This document shows positions 1 to 8,343 of a DNA stretch of 64,000 bases, piece by piece. The DNA comes from Flavobacteriales bacterium (GTDB taxonomy: Bacteria > Bacteroidota > Bacteroidia > Flavobacteriales_C > GCA-002722245), in the NCBI GenBank assembly GCA_023251075.1, contig JAHEZM010000014.1, positions 37,598-101,597 on the forward strand. Reading direction: 5' to 3'. Made by a program: the position numbers and the translations under genes. Every line of letters begins with the position of its first letter. Position 1 is the stretch's first letter. Under the pieces are notes generated by a model. That model was given only the letters and a program-made list of their open reading frames with translations. It had not been told where the DNA came from and did no database searches.

Positions 1-125
1 ATTCTATTCGTGATTTCATCGCCTTCCCTAAAAATAATTCTGGAAGAGATGTTATGATTGATTCCCCTTCGTTTATAGACCAAAAGCAATTGGAGGAATT
101 AAGTTTAATTGTAAATAAAAAATAA
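1..125 (+). CDS. aspS: Aspartyl-tRNA synthetase, C-terminal end (partial)
   Basis: Only the last 40 codons are present, read from base 3 to the TAA at 123-125. The peptide contains [16 protein letters not shown] followed by a MIDSPS-type tail. This matches the highly conserved C-terminus of bacterial AspRS, where the Arg after SI and the FPK segment belong to class II aminoacyl-tRNA synthetase motif 3. The enzyme charges tRNA-Asp in the cytoplasm. The rest of the gene lies upstream of the window. No hairpin terminator is visible after the stop. Confidence 0.88.
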   Translation, partial: SIRDFIAFPKNNSGRDVMIDSPSFIDQKQLEELSLIVNKK

Positions 126-251
126 TGATTTAGTTTAGCATGAAAATTGACCTAGGTGTTTCTACTTAAAATAAATGACCAAAACTGTAACTAATGCATG
201 GTTTTGTATGTTTAAAGTAGAACAGGGGTCGGTTTCGGCCGGTGTACAACA

Positions 252-1136
252 ATGAGATTTTTATTATCAATATTATTAATTGGGGGAATTGTATTCTCTG
301 CAAATGCTCAAGGAGGCAAGAAGGATACGATTAATTTTACCGATGGTACCGGCATGAAACAGGGCCATTGGGTTTATCTCAATAAGGACTTAGATCAAAA
401 ACTTCCCGATTTTAAAGACAATCAAAAAGTTAAAGAAGGCGAATTTTTAAATAACCAAAAAAATGGTCGTTGGACTCATTATTACAATACTGATAAGATT
501 AAAGAAGTAATTACTTATCAATCTGATCGTCCGAATGGATATGCCATATTTTATTATCCCAATGGAAATAAACGTGAAGAAGGTACCTGGAGAAATAACC
601 GTTGGGTGGGTGATTACAAATATTATCATGAAAATGGTAAAGTAGCCAGCGATTGGAAATACAATGCGCAGGGAACCAGAACCGGAGTTCAAAAATATTA
701 CCATGAAAATGGAAAGTTAATGATCGAAGGAGAATGGAATGAAGGAAAAGAAGTAGGTGTGATAAAAGAATATTACGATAATGGTGAATTGAAATCGGAG
801 AAAGCATATAATAACGGTGCCATCAACGTTGAGCAATCAAAATCTTTTGAAAGAAAAACTCCGCCGGGTGCAACTACGGCAGAAGTGACTCCTGCTGAAA
901 AAACACCTCCAACTGCTGAGGTAGATGAAGAAGGATATAAAACAGGTGCTTTCGACGGTAATGGAAAATACAAAATGAAAGATGCTCGCGGTAAGGTTGT
1001 TAAACAAGGCTTATTTAAAGATGGCGCTTTGTTAGAGGGTAAACAATTTACCTATACCGCTGATGGCAGATTATTTAGAACTATATATATTAAAGGCGGT
1101 AAAGAAATAGGTCGCGAAAACCACTTAGACCGCTAG
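252..1136 (+). CDS. Exported MORN-repeat (YwqK-like) protein
   Basis: 294 aa. An N-terminal signal peptide (about residues 1-19, ending SANAQ) predicts export to the periplasm or surface. Residues about 60-190 contain at least five MORN-type repeats of the G-x-W/YYY-x-NG-K pattern (for example YYHENGKV, YYHENGKL, YYDNGELK). This is the toxin-antitoxin-system YwqK/MORN_2 class, common as exported proteins of unknown role in Bacteroidota. A Thr/Pro/Glu-rich linker (about 205-230) precedes a final MORN-like segment. The ATG at 252 is directly followed by the signal peptide. It lies alone between aspS and cysS. The name antitoxin is a database label; no toxin partner is adjacent. Confidence 0.8.
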   Translation: MRFLLSILLIGGIVFSANAQGGKKDTINFTDGTGMKQGHWVYLNKDLDQKLPDFKDNQKVKEGEFLNNQKNGRWTHYYNTDKIKEVITYQSDRPNGYAIFYYPNGNKREEGTWRNNRWVGDYKYYHENGKVASDWKYNAQGTRTGVQKYYHENGKLMIEGEWNEGKEVGVIKEYYDNGELKSEKAYNNGAINVEQSKSFERKTPPGATTAEVTPAEKTPPTAEVDEEGYKTGAFDGNGKYKMKDARGKVVKQGLFKDGALLEGKQFTYTADGRLFRTIYIKGGKEIGRENHLDR

Positions 1137-1197
1137 TCCTTTTTTATCCTTTCTCATTTATTAGTATTTTCACACTTTACATTTATTTTATTTTACA

Positions 1198-2667
1198 ATG
1201 CAAGGTGAGTTATACGTTTACAACACTTTAACCAAGAAAAAGGAAAAATTTCAAGCACTTACTCCACCATTTGTGGGTATGTATGTTTGCGGACCAACAG
1301 TTTACAACGATGTGCATATTGGTAATTGTAGAACTTTTATTTCTTTCGATATCGTTTTTAGATACTTGCAACATTTAGGATATAAAGTTCGCTATGTAAG
1401 AAACATTACCGATGTAGGTCATTTAGAAAACGATGCCGACAATGGCGAAGATAAAATTGCAAAAAAAGCCAAATTAGAAAATCTGGAACCTATGGAAATT
1501 GTACAAAAGTACACCAACGGTTTTCACGATGTAATGAAAGCATTTAATGTTTTATCACCCAGTATAGAACCTACTGCCACTGCACATTTGGTGGAGCAAA
1601 TTGAAACTACACAGCAAATTATTGATAAAGGATTCGCATACGTATCCAATGGATCTGTTTATTTCGATGTAGAGAAATTCGCTAAAACAAATCATTACGG
1701 AGAATTGTCGGGAAGAAAAATCGACGAATTAATTTCTGCAACAAGAGAAAATTTAGATGGACAAGATGACAAAAAAAGTTCATTGGATTTTGCTTTGTGG
1801 AAACAAGCTTCACCCGAACACATCATGCAGTGGAATTCACCGTGGGGAAAAGGTTTTCCTGGATGGCATTTGGAATGTTCGGTAATGAGCACAAAATATT
1901 TAGGAGAACAATTTGATATTCATGGAGGAGGAATGGATTTAAAATTTCCACACCACGAATGTGAAATTGCACAAAATAAAGCAGCCAACGGAAAGGAAGC
2001 AGTGAAGTATTGGTTGCATGCTAATATGTTAACGTTGAATGGAGAAAAAATGTCGAAAAGTACAGGCAAGTTTTTTCTTCCTTCTCAATTGTTTACCGGT
2101 GAAAGTGAGTTTGTATCGAAAGCATATTCTCCAATGACTGTAAGGTTTTTCATGATGCAATGTCATTACGCAAGTACTTTAGATTTTTCTGATGAAGCAT
2201 TACAGGCAGCAGAAAAAGGATTCAAAAGAATTTTAGCAGCAACAGCACTTTTACCAGAATTGAAAACTTCAGAAAACTCTCAAGTTGATGTTACAGAGTT
2301 ATCGAAAAGATGTTATGATTCGATGAATGATGATTTCAATACACCTATGGTGGTTGCAACTTTGTTTGATGCAGTGAAAGAAATCAATTTAGTAAAACAA
2401 GGAAGTAAAACTATTAGTGTTGAGCATGTTGCTGTTTTGCAAAAATTGTTCAATGATTTTCTGATTGATATTATGGGCATTATTCCTGAAGAAGAAAAAG
2501 GCAATGATGTTGCCAATGGATTAATGGAGGTGATTTTAGATTTGCGAAAAGATGCAAAGCAGAATAAAAATTACACCATGTCGGATAAAATTCGCGATGA
2601 ATTAAAAGCGCTCAATATTGTAATAAAAGATACCAAAGAAGGTACAGAGTGGACTTATGAAAAATAA
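1198..2667 (+). CDS. cysS: Cysteinyl-tRNA synthetase
   Basis: 489 aa, the usual length for bacterial CysRS. The class I signature appears as HIGN at residues 40-43, a variant of HIGH that I associate with Bacteroidota, and the second signature KMSKS is at 284-288. Zinc ligands are recognisable as Cys31 (in CGPTVYND), the Cys in WHLECS, the His in HGGGMDL and the His pair in FPHHE. The enzyme attaches cysteine to tRNA-Cys. The C-terminal region ends with the usual R-KDAKQNKNYTMSDKIRD helical segment. The 3' end lies just before the lipoprotein gene at 2738, so the two may be co-transcribed. Confidence 0.96.
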   Translation: MQGELYVYNTLTKKKEKFQALTPPFVGMYVCGPTVYNDVHIGNCRTFISFDIVFRYLQHLGYKVRYVRNITDVGHLENDADNGEDKIAKKAKLENLEPMEIVQKYTNGFHDVMKAFNVLSPSIEPTATAHLVEQIETTQQIIDKGFAYVSNGSVYFDVEKFAKTNHYGELSGRKIDELISATRENLDGQDDKKSSLDFALWKQASPEHIMQWNSPWGKGFPGWHLECSVMSTKYLGEQFDIHGGGMDLKFPHHECEIAQNKAANGKEAVKYWLHANMLTLNGEKMSKSTGKFFLPSQLFTGESEFVSKAYSPMTVRFFMMQCHYASTLDFSDEALQAAEKGFKRILAATALLPELKTSENSQVDVTELSKRCYDSMNDDFNTPMVVATLFDAVKEINLVKQGSKTISVEHVAVLQKLFNDFLIDIMGIIPEEEKGNDVANGLMEVILDLRKDAKQNKNYTMSDKIRDELKALNIVIKDTKEGTEWTYEK

Positions 2668-2737
2668 CAATCTTACTGATTTTTATAATGCTTTGCAGAG
2701 CATTGCCCAAGTGAATGAAATCGATAAAAGAAAAGGT

Positions 2738-3721
2738 ATGGATACCGCTTCTCTAAAAAAACTGTTGTGGTTAAAAGGAGTAAAATTAGTTATTGTTTTT
2801 TTATTTTTTTTAACCTCTTGCGATAATGATAAGCCAGTTGAACAGACTGATTCTAACAAGCCGGTAGTAAAAAAATATGTACCTGAATTTAACGCTGATT
2901 CAGCTTTTGCGTTTGTAAAAAAACAAGTAGAATTTGGTCCTAGAATTCCTAATTCAAAAGCGCACAGCGATTGCGAAAAATATTTTGTTGCAACATTAAA
3001 AAAATATGGATTAAAGGTAATCGAACAAAAAGGAACGGTAAAAGGATACGATGGGAAAATGCTTCCGTTTAACAATATCACCGCCCAATATCAACCAGAA
3101 AATCCAAGAAGAATTATGATTTCCAGTCACTGGGATTCTCGTCCGTGGGCCGACAATGACAATCACGATACCGATAAACCTATTGATGCAGCCAATGATG
3201 GAGCAAGTGGTGTGGGGATTATTTTAGAGTTAGCCAGAATATTACAAACGCATAAAATTGATGTTGGAGTTGATTTTGTCTTATTCGATGTGGAAGATTA
3301 TGGTAAGCCTGATTTTGAAAATTCTTATTGTTTGGGCTCACAATATTGGAGCAGAAATTTACCTATAAAAATCAAACCGGAGTTTGGAGTGAATTTAGAT
3401 ATGGTGGGAGATCCGAATGCAAAATTCACTTATGAAGGTATATCTACTATGAATGCGCGTTTTGCCGTGAACAAAGTTTGGCAATCGGCAGCAACTTTAG
3501 GGTATTCAAAATATTTTAGTTTTGAAGAAACCGATCCTATTACCGATGACCATAAATATGTAAATGAACTGGCGAAAATTCCATGTATTGATGTTATCGA
3601 CAAATCTACCTCATCATTTTCAGCTACATGGCATACACACAAAGACAATATCAAGAATATTTCTCCTTTTACATTAAAAGCAGTTGGACAAACATTATTG
3701 TTTGTGCTCACTTACGAATAG
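2738..3721 (+). CDS. M28-family / glutaminyl-cyclase-like lipoprotein
   Basis: From the ATG at 2738 the product is 327 aa with a lipoprotein signal (LVIVFLFFLTSC, lipid-modified Cys28). An upstream in-frame ATG at 2657 overlaps cysS but would put the signal peptide far inside, so 2738 is preferred. The zinc-peptidase/cyclase fold is shown by SSHWDSRPWAD, AANDGASGVG, FDVEDYG and THKDN, which supply the metal-binding His, Asp, Glu and His. The family includes bacterial type II glutaminyl cyclases, which turn N-terminal Gln into pyroglutamate after export in Bacteroidota, and aminopeptidases. The W-rich active-site context favours the cyclase, but sequence alone does not settle it. Confidence 0.85.
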   Translation: MDTASLKKLLWLKGVKLVIVFLFFLTSCDNDKPVEQTDSNKPVVKKYVPEFNADSAFAFVKKQVEFGPRIPNSKAHSDCEKYFVATLKKYGLKVIEQKGTVKGYDGKMLPFNNITAQYQPENPRRIMISSHWDSRPWADNDNHDTDKPIDAANDGASGVGIILELARILQTHKIDVGVDFVLFDVEDYGKPDFENSYCLGSQYWSRNLPIKIKPEFGVNLDMVGDPNAKFTYEGISTMNARFAVNKVWQSAATLGYSKYFSFEETDPITDDHKYVNELAKIPCIDVIDKSTSSFSATWHTHKDNIKNISPFTLKAVGQTLLFVLTYE

Positions 3722-3782
3722 AAAGAAGCCCCCTTAGTTTATAATTTGTATTATTTTTAAACATGAATATTTATATTCGTGA

Positions 3783-5108
3783 ATGAAAAAAATAGCAGTA
3801 CTTTTTCTCTTCCAAATTTTTTATTCTTTTTCTTTCTCTCAAGCTACTGATAGTATTGTGTTTCCTCGTGTGGTAGATTTAAAGCCTTTTTTTACTTCGG
3901 TAAAAAATCAAGGGGATCGTGACGCTTGTTCTTTCTTTGCTACCATAGCATTGGTTGAATCAGAATTCAAAAAAGTGTATCAACAGGAAGTAAATCTTTC
4001 TGAGCAGATCGTTTGTTACAATGCTAAAATGAATTACTCAGAATTTGCTCAATCAGAATACTCTTCCGCTGAAGTTAATTTATGGTCGGTGATGGATTTT
4101 GGATTACTTTACGAATCTCAATGGCCTTATCATCTTTCTTTTTATAATAGAGGATACCCTTGTGGTGATTTATCAAAAGAGGACACTAATGGTGCTCATT
4201 TGTGTCATGCTCAATATAAGCCGTCTTTAAATATTTCTTCGAAAATATTTAAAGGTAATTTTAACTATGGAGCAATTTTAAGTAATGCCGATACGGTAGT
4301 TCGTTTTATCGCAACACAACAAAAACCAGTATCGATCACTTTTCCTCTCTCTCACGGAAATTGGTCGGATTCGGGTGTTGTATTTTACAATGCGCAGATG
4401 GATTCTGTGGATCGAATAAACGGAAAAGCGTATCATATTGCAGTAATTAGCGGTTATGATTTAAACAAAAAAGTTTTTTTTATCAGAAATAGTTGGGGCG
4501 ATGATTGGGGAAATGAAGGATATGGAACTTTATCCTTCGATGATTTTAATCAATATGAACCAGATGATTCTGTTTTCTATTTCATTTTAAATAAACCACA
4601 AGAATTTGTGCTTCCCACAGAAGAAAACATCACAAAACCTTCTTTAAAATATTTTGATGTTTCGGTTCATGAAAAAATCAATAAATCTTTGGCGATTGAT
4701 ATCAATGCGGAAGTAAATCATTTGAATAATAAAAATATTGAATTGAGAAGCATTTTAATTCTGCTTCCTGAAAACACTAATGATTCTGCAGCTTATGAGA
4801 ATGTGAAGGAGGAACTTACCTTATCGCAAGCTGAATCTGAATTGTTTAATAATGGATATGCTAGAGTGGTTTGGACTTATTTTCCTGATTCTAATTCAAG
4901 TGAAAAAACAGTTTGGGATAAGAAAAATACTATTCGTTTGAGCTTACCACGAAAGATGATTTTGAGCGAAAGTGTACAAAAGGCCTTGCACAGAAAAGGG
5001 ATGAAATTGTGCTTGCAAATCACATTGTATTACATTGATGATATTCATGGAAAGGTAAAAATGAAAAGGGTGTTTGCGCCCGTGAACAAAAGAAAATTGA
5101 GTAGATAA
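3783..5108 (+). CDS. Secreted papain-like (C1) cysteine protease
   Basis: 441 aa with a signal peptide (residues 1-20, ending SFSQA). The C1 catalytic set is present: oxyanion Gln and nucleophile Cys in NQGDRDACSFFATIA, catalytic His in AYHIAVISGYD, and Asn in RNSWGDDWGNEGYG. There is no recognisable inhibitory propeptide; the catalytic domain begins almost directly after the signal. A C-terminal region of about 170 residues has no recognised domain and no T9SS sorting signal, so periplasmic or surface retention is open. The gene stands alone, 61 bp after the M28 lipoprotein gene. Confidence 0.86.
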   Translation: MKKIAVLFLFQIFYSFSFSQATDSIVFPRVVDLKPFFTSVKNQGDRDACSFFATIALVESEFKKVYQQEVNLSEQIVCYNAKMNYSEFAQSEYSSAEVNLWSVMDFGLLYESQWPYHLSFYNRGYPCGDLSKEDTNGAHLCHAQYKPSLNISSKIFKGNFNYGAILSNADTVVRFIATQQKPVSITFPLSHGNWSDSGVVFYNAQMDSVDRINGKAYHIAVISGYDLNKKVFFIRNSWGDDWGNEGYGTLSFDDFNQYEPDDSVFYFILNKPQEFVLPTEENITKPSLKYFDVSVHEKINKSLAIDINAEVNHLNNKNIELRSILILLPENTNDSAAYENVKEELTLSQAESELFNNGYARVVWTYFPDSNSSEKTVWDKKNTIRLSLPRKMILSESVQKALHRKGMKLCLQITLYYIDDIHGKVKMKRVFAPVNKRKLSR

Positions 5109-5280
5109 ATTTTCGTCACCTTAGTTTTTTTCTCTTTTTTAAAATTCTACCAATGTTGGAAATACCTAGGTATAAAAATAGAATACTATTTTTTTGGCAT
5201 TGTTATTGTAAGTTCGCGAGCGCATTTATTTAGAGGGTATTCTATACATTTGCCATTAACTTCTATTATCATTTGTTAGC
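5109..5280. other. Intergenic region without a gene
   Basis: 172 bp, very AT-rich, with no hairpin terminator. The only feature seen is a Bacteroidota-type -7 element near its right end, listed separately. Confidence 0.6.
5245..5252 (+). promoter_or_regulatory. Putative -7 promoter element of the 5281 gene
   Basis: TACATTTG matches the Bacteroidota sigma-A -7 consensus TAnnTTTG exactly and lies 28 bp before the start codon. No TTTG element is found at the -33 distance, so support is partial. Confidence 0.35.
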
Positions 5281-6027
5281 ATGGGGAAAGCTTTACTACT
5301 ATTATCGTTTTTTATTTGTGCCTATTCGCAGGCACAAATTTTACCTTCCGACAGTTTAATTCTTAGCAAAATTTACGGAAAAGTAGATTCGGGAAAGAAT
5401 TCCTATTCTCGTGCTTTTCGGGGGTATGAGGGCGACTTTACTTATAAGAAGTGTATTAGCTATAGTGTTGTTTTTAAACAAAACGTTGAGCTAGATAGTG
5501 GGCGTGTTTTGTTGGTGATTATTGAAGCGCCAAATTCAACTCAAACCGGACACCAATTCGGTTACAGAGATTTTTATTTTTTCGATCAAACTCTTTCTTG
5601 TATTGATTCTGTCCTTTCAGATTCTGAGATTCCAATAGGAGATAATACAGCCTTCGAGATTATAGATATCGGTCTTCATAAAAAAGCGTTAGTGTCGAAT
5701 TTTCAAAGTACTGGTAATCGTCATTTTGAGCATACAAAATATCTTCAATCATTAGAAATTGGCAGCGTTACTGATTTATTCTGGGTTGATATTGAATATG
5801 ATAATTCAGCATGGGAAGCTCCAGAAGATGAACATGAGCAATGTATTGCGCAAACCAATGAAAACAGTTATGAAATAATTAAAAGTACCAAAGAGTGGTT
5901 TGACATAAAAGTGCATTGTATTGAATATGCCTATTCTAAAGGGTGTTTGAAACGCTACGTGAAAAGTACATCAGATAAAAATTTTGTTTATGAGAATGGA
6001 GAATATATTGAAAAGAAAAAAGAATAG
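5281..6027 (+). CDS. Exported protein of unknown function
   Basis: 248 aa. A clear signal peptide (residues 1-19, ending SQAQ) predicts export. I recognise no domain. The mature part is acidic and rich in aromatic residues, with three or four cysteines spread along it, and ends in a lysine-rich tail after FVYENGEY. The 116-aa protein at 7537 ends in a similar FVFENGEW segment, which may point to distant kinship or simply a common beta-hairpin end. The next gene starts just after this stop, suggesting an operon. Confidence 0.7.
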   Translation: MGKALLLLSFFICAYSQAQILPSDSLILSKIYGKVDSGKNSYSRAFRGYEGDFTYKKCISYSVVFKQNVELDSGRVLLVIIEAPNSTQTGHQFGYRDFYFFDQTLSCIDSVLSDSEIPIGDNTAFEIIDIGLHKKALVSNFQSTGNRHFEHTKYLQSLEIGSVTDLFWVDIEYDNSAWEAPEDEHEQCIAQTNENSYEIIKSTKEWFDIKVHCIEYAYSKGCLKRYVKSTSDKNFVYENGEYIEKKKE

Positions 6028-6055
6028 TATGAATACAGATCTAAAAACCAGTAAA

Positions 6056-7060
6056 ATGAAATCTCAAATCTTATTATTTTCCTGCCTATCAGTATTTCTA
6101 CTGGCTTGTGGACAAACAACAACAAGTTCTACTAAAGCTTCTATCGAAGGTGTGTGGCAAACCAATGAAGGGTATGTTATTACCATTTTGTCGGATGGAA
6201 AAAATGAAAATAGATATTTATACATGGTAGGCGCCAAAGCTGAACAAGATAAAGCTTCTTTGATGGAGCCAAAAGGGGATAGCTTGTTTTTTTTTAATGA
6301 TGAAGGTCGATCTTATCCCGTTTTAAAATATACAGTAAAAAATGATTCATTAATTATATGGTCTGGGAATTATAAACCAACAAGGGCAAAGAGAATGAAT
6401 ACTCAAATACCTAAACGTGATTTAAAAAGTATTCCTCCTGATCCAAATTCATTTTTCGATTATAGTACCGATAAATATTCTGTAGGAAGTTTTTTTGATT
6501 TAACTCCAAAAGGAAACTTGCCATTTTATTTCAATCGATTATTTATTGAAAAAAATAAAATTGATTCTTTTTCTGTTGTATTGGCCGGTAAAAAAATGCA
6601 TGGAGATAGTGTCATGGAAAGTAAGGTTGAGTGTACCTTGTCTTATGTTTTGATAAATGGGTTAACTCAAAAAATGACAGTAACAAGGCCAAAAAAGAGA
6701 ATCGCTATTGTTTGGGATTATCATTATTCAAAAAATGAAATTTTAGATAGTATTACGGTATCGGGTCACAGTTTGAAATTTGCTAGTGATGGTTGGGGGC
6801 TTGACGAAAAAGGCAATAGAACTTGGCAAAAACCTGAAGATATTTTCTTTTGGAACTACAAAGATGGTTATCCTCTTAGTGCTGTTAGTTATGGCGGATT
6901 TGCTAACAAAAAAACGCTCACTTATAAGTACAACGCACAACATCAATTGGTAGAAATTGAAGAAAGATGGGGGAGTTCGACTACTATAGAGAATACTTAT
7001 TTGTTGGAATACAGCAGTGTTGGAACTCTTAAGCAAATAACGGCGGTTAAGCATTATTAA
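6056..7060 (+). CDS. Lipoprotein of unknown function
   Basis: 334 aa from the ATG at 6056, which places a compact lipoprotein signal (FLLACGQ, lipobox LLAC) at the N-terminus. An ATG at 6029 and an in-frame start at 5984 inside the preceding gene would add a charged leader before the signal and are less likely. The first 70 mature residues (GVWQTNEGYVITIL and the following strands) resemble the small lipocalin-like beta-barrels of exported Bacteroidota proteins. The rest resembles beta-rich repeats of the kind seen in YD-type proteins (KYNAQHQLVEIEE). No enzymatic motif is visible. It follows the 5281 gene closely. Confidence 0.7.
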   Translation: MKSQILLFSCLSVFLLACGQTTTSSTKASIEGVWQTNEGYVITILSDGKNENRYLYMVGAKAEQDKASLMEPKGDSLFFFNDEGRSYPVLKYTVKNDSLIIWSGNYKPTRAKRMNTQIPKRDLKSIPPDPNSFFDYSTDKYSVGSFFDLTPKGNLPFYFNRLFIEKNKIDSFSVVLAGKKMHGDSVMESKVECTLSYVLINGLTQKMTVTRPKKRIAIVWDYHYSKNEILDSITVSGHSLKFASDGWGLDEKGNRTWQKPEDIFFWNYKDGYPLSAVSYGGFANKKTLTYKYNAQHQLVEIEERWGSSTTIENTYLLEYSSVGTLKQITAVKHY

Positions 7061-7073
7061 TTAAAAAAATTAA

Positions 7074-7088
7074 ACCAAATTCAAAATG
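7074..7088 (+). repeat. 15-bp direct repeat spanning a start codon (copy 1)
   Basis: ACCAAATTCAAAATG occurs here and again at 7525-7539. In both copies the final ATG is the likely start codon. The match suggests a duplicated leader or an old recombination joint between neighbouring genes. Confidence 0.6.
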
Positions 7089-7427
7089 GCCCTACTTATG
7101 GAAAGTAGTATGATAAATTCATTTTCTAATACTAATAATGAAATTGTTAAGAATTATTTTAATACTAATAAATCTTCTTTTAAAGTAATATTGGAAATAA
7201 ATTACGGTCCTTATTGGGGTGTAAGGCTAACGAATGGAGAAATTGAAATCCATATCTCCGGTGATATAGGATTTGAAATTGAAATATTCATCAATAATTC
7301 TAAATATTCTCTTTGGCAATATGACAGAAGCGTTAATAATGCAATGAAAACAAGTGATGATAATATTCATTACCAACTTAATATACTTAACAATTTTTTA
7401 AGTGATAGTGACAAGAAATCTAATTAA
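7086..7427 (+). CDS. Small hypothetical protein
   Basis: 113 aa from ATG 7086; an in-frame ATG at 7110 would give 105 aa and may be the true start. It has no signal peptide, unlike its neighbours, and no family I recognise. The core (NYGPYWGVRLTNGEIEIHISGDIGFEIEIFI) alternates hydrophobic and charged residues, as in a small beta-sheet protein; the end is polar and Asn/Ser-rich. Base composition is lower in GC than the neighbours. The 15 bases up to the start codon (7074-7088) recur exactly at 7525-7539 before the next gene. Confidence 0.45.
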   Translation: MALLMESSMINSFSNTNNEIVKNYFNTNKSSFKVILEINYGPYWGVRLTNGEIEIHISGDIGFEIEIFINNSKYSLWQYDRSVNNAMKTSDDNIHYQLNILNNFLSDSDKKSN

Positions 7428-7524
7428 ATATTAGCGCTGCCGATAACTCATATTTATTGGAATGAAGCAGCATTGGAACATTAAAAAAATGACAAGGATT
7501 ACCCTTTATAAATTAGAAATTTCA

Positions 7525-7539
7525 ACCAAATTCAAAATG
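7525..7539 (+). repeat. 15-bp direct repeat spanning a start codon (copy 2)
   Basis: Exact copy of 7074-7088, ending in the start codon of the 116-aa exported protein. Confidence 0.6.
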
Positions 7540-7887
7540 AAAAATATTTTATTTGTCACTCTTTTTATGAATGTGATGAGTGTTTGTTGTGCTCAAAATA
7601 TAGATTATGTTTATTCTCAACAAGATTCTATTGCTGGACAAATTCACACCGTTGATAGGATGAAATCATACATGGAGAAAAAGCAATATGAAGAAGCGAT
7701 AAACTTATTTTCTAAAGTGCATCAAGCAGAGATTAAGGAATTACAGAAAAACACTCAAGCCTATACAGAATGGTGCAATGTGTGGACAATGAATTCGAAA
7801 TCGTATGTCATGTATGTTGATTTGATAAAAAAACACAAAGCGCATTTTGTGTTTGAAAATGGGGAATGGAAAATTGATGAGAAATAG
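7537..7887 (+). CDS. Small exported protein of unknown function
   Basis: 116 aa from ATG 7537, which gives a proper signal peptide (MKNILFVTLF to CCAQ). Longer in-frame starts (7462, 7510) would bury the signal and are rejected. The mature part is helical (SYMEKKQYEEAINLFSKVHQAEIKELQKN) and ends in a short strand with FVFENGEWKIDEK, an ending often found in NTF2-like or DUF4878-like small exported proteins; I cannot assign it to either. A 15-base block including its start codon is shared with the 7086 gene. Confidence 0.6.
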   Translation: MKNILFVTLFMNVMSVCCAQNIDYVYSQQDSIAGQIHTVDRMKSYMEKKQYEEAINLFSKVHQAEIKELQKNTQAYTEWCNVWTMNSKSYVMYVDLIKKHKAHFVFENGEWKIDEK

Positions 7888-7957
7888 AAAAATGAAAAGC
7901 ATAGTGAACTGGAACGACAATTCGGCTACCAATATCTGAACAAAAATGTAATTACGA

Positions 7958-8266
7958 TTACTTATTAGTCATTCCCAAAAACTCATCTTTACTTTTTGGG
8001 TTCACCAAAAATGTTGTAGCCTTTGGATATGCCGAAAGAAAGGTTTTTGGAAAGCTTACTTTTTTATTCGAATTCCATTTAAATTCAAAGGCATGTAATT
8101 CTTTCATTTCCTCAATATAATCAATTTCTTGCTGTTGAGTAGTACGCCAAAAAAAACAATTCACTTTTTTCAGTAGCATACTATTCAATTTCAATCGTTC
8201 ACTCACCAAATAATTTTCCCACAAAGCCCCAACATCATTATGTTTATTTTGGATATTATTCCAATA
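7958..8266 (-). pseudogene. C-terminal remnant of a DUF4143 (AAA_14-type) ATPase
   Basis: About 102 codons on the minus strand read NDVGALWENYLV, FFWRTTQQQEIDYIEE and AFEFKWN to a stop at 7958. These are the hallmark blocks of the C-terminal DUF4143 nuclease-like domain of AAA_14 ATP-binding proteins, which are usually about 380-400 aa. The open frame is closed by a stop just right of 8266, has no ATG, and the Walker-bearing N-terminal two-thirds is absent. It is therefore a decayed leftover. Intact members are common accessory genes in Bacteroidota. Confidence 0.75.
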
Positions 8267-8343
8267 TTATTATGTTATTGGAAATTTTACTTTCCAAATT
8301 GTTTGGATTGTTTTGTACATTTAAATCCCATTAAATTTTTGAC

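Noticed and set aside
252..1136. MORN/YwqK protein as a working antitoxin.
   Set aside because: The name comes from family labels; this protein is exported and has no toxin gene beside it.
1315..1330. HIGN in place of HIGH in CysRS as a possible defect.
   Set aside because: I associate this variant with Bacteroidota CysRS; KMSKS and zinc ligands are intact.
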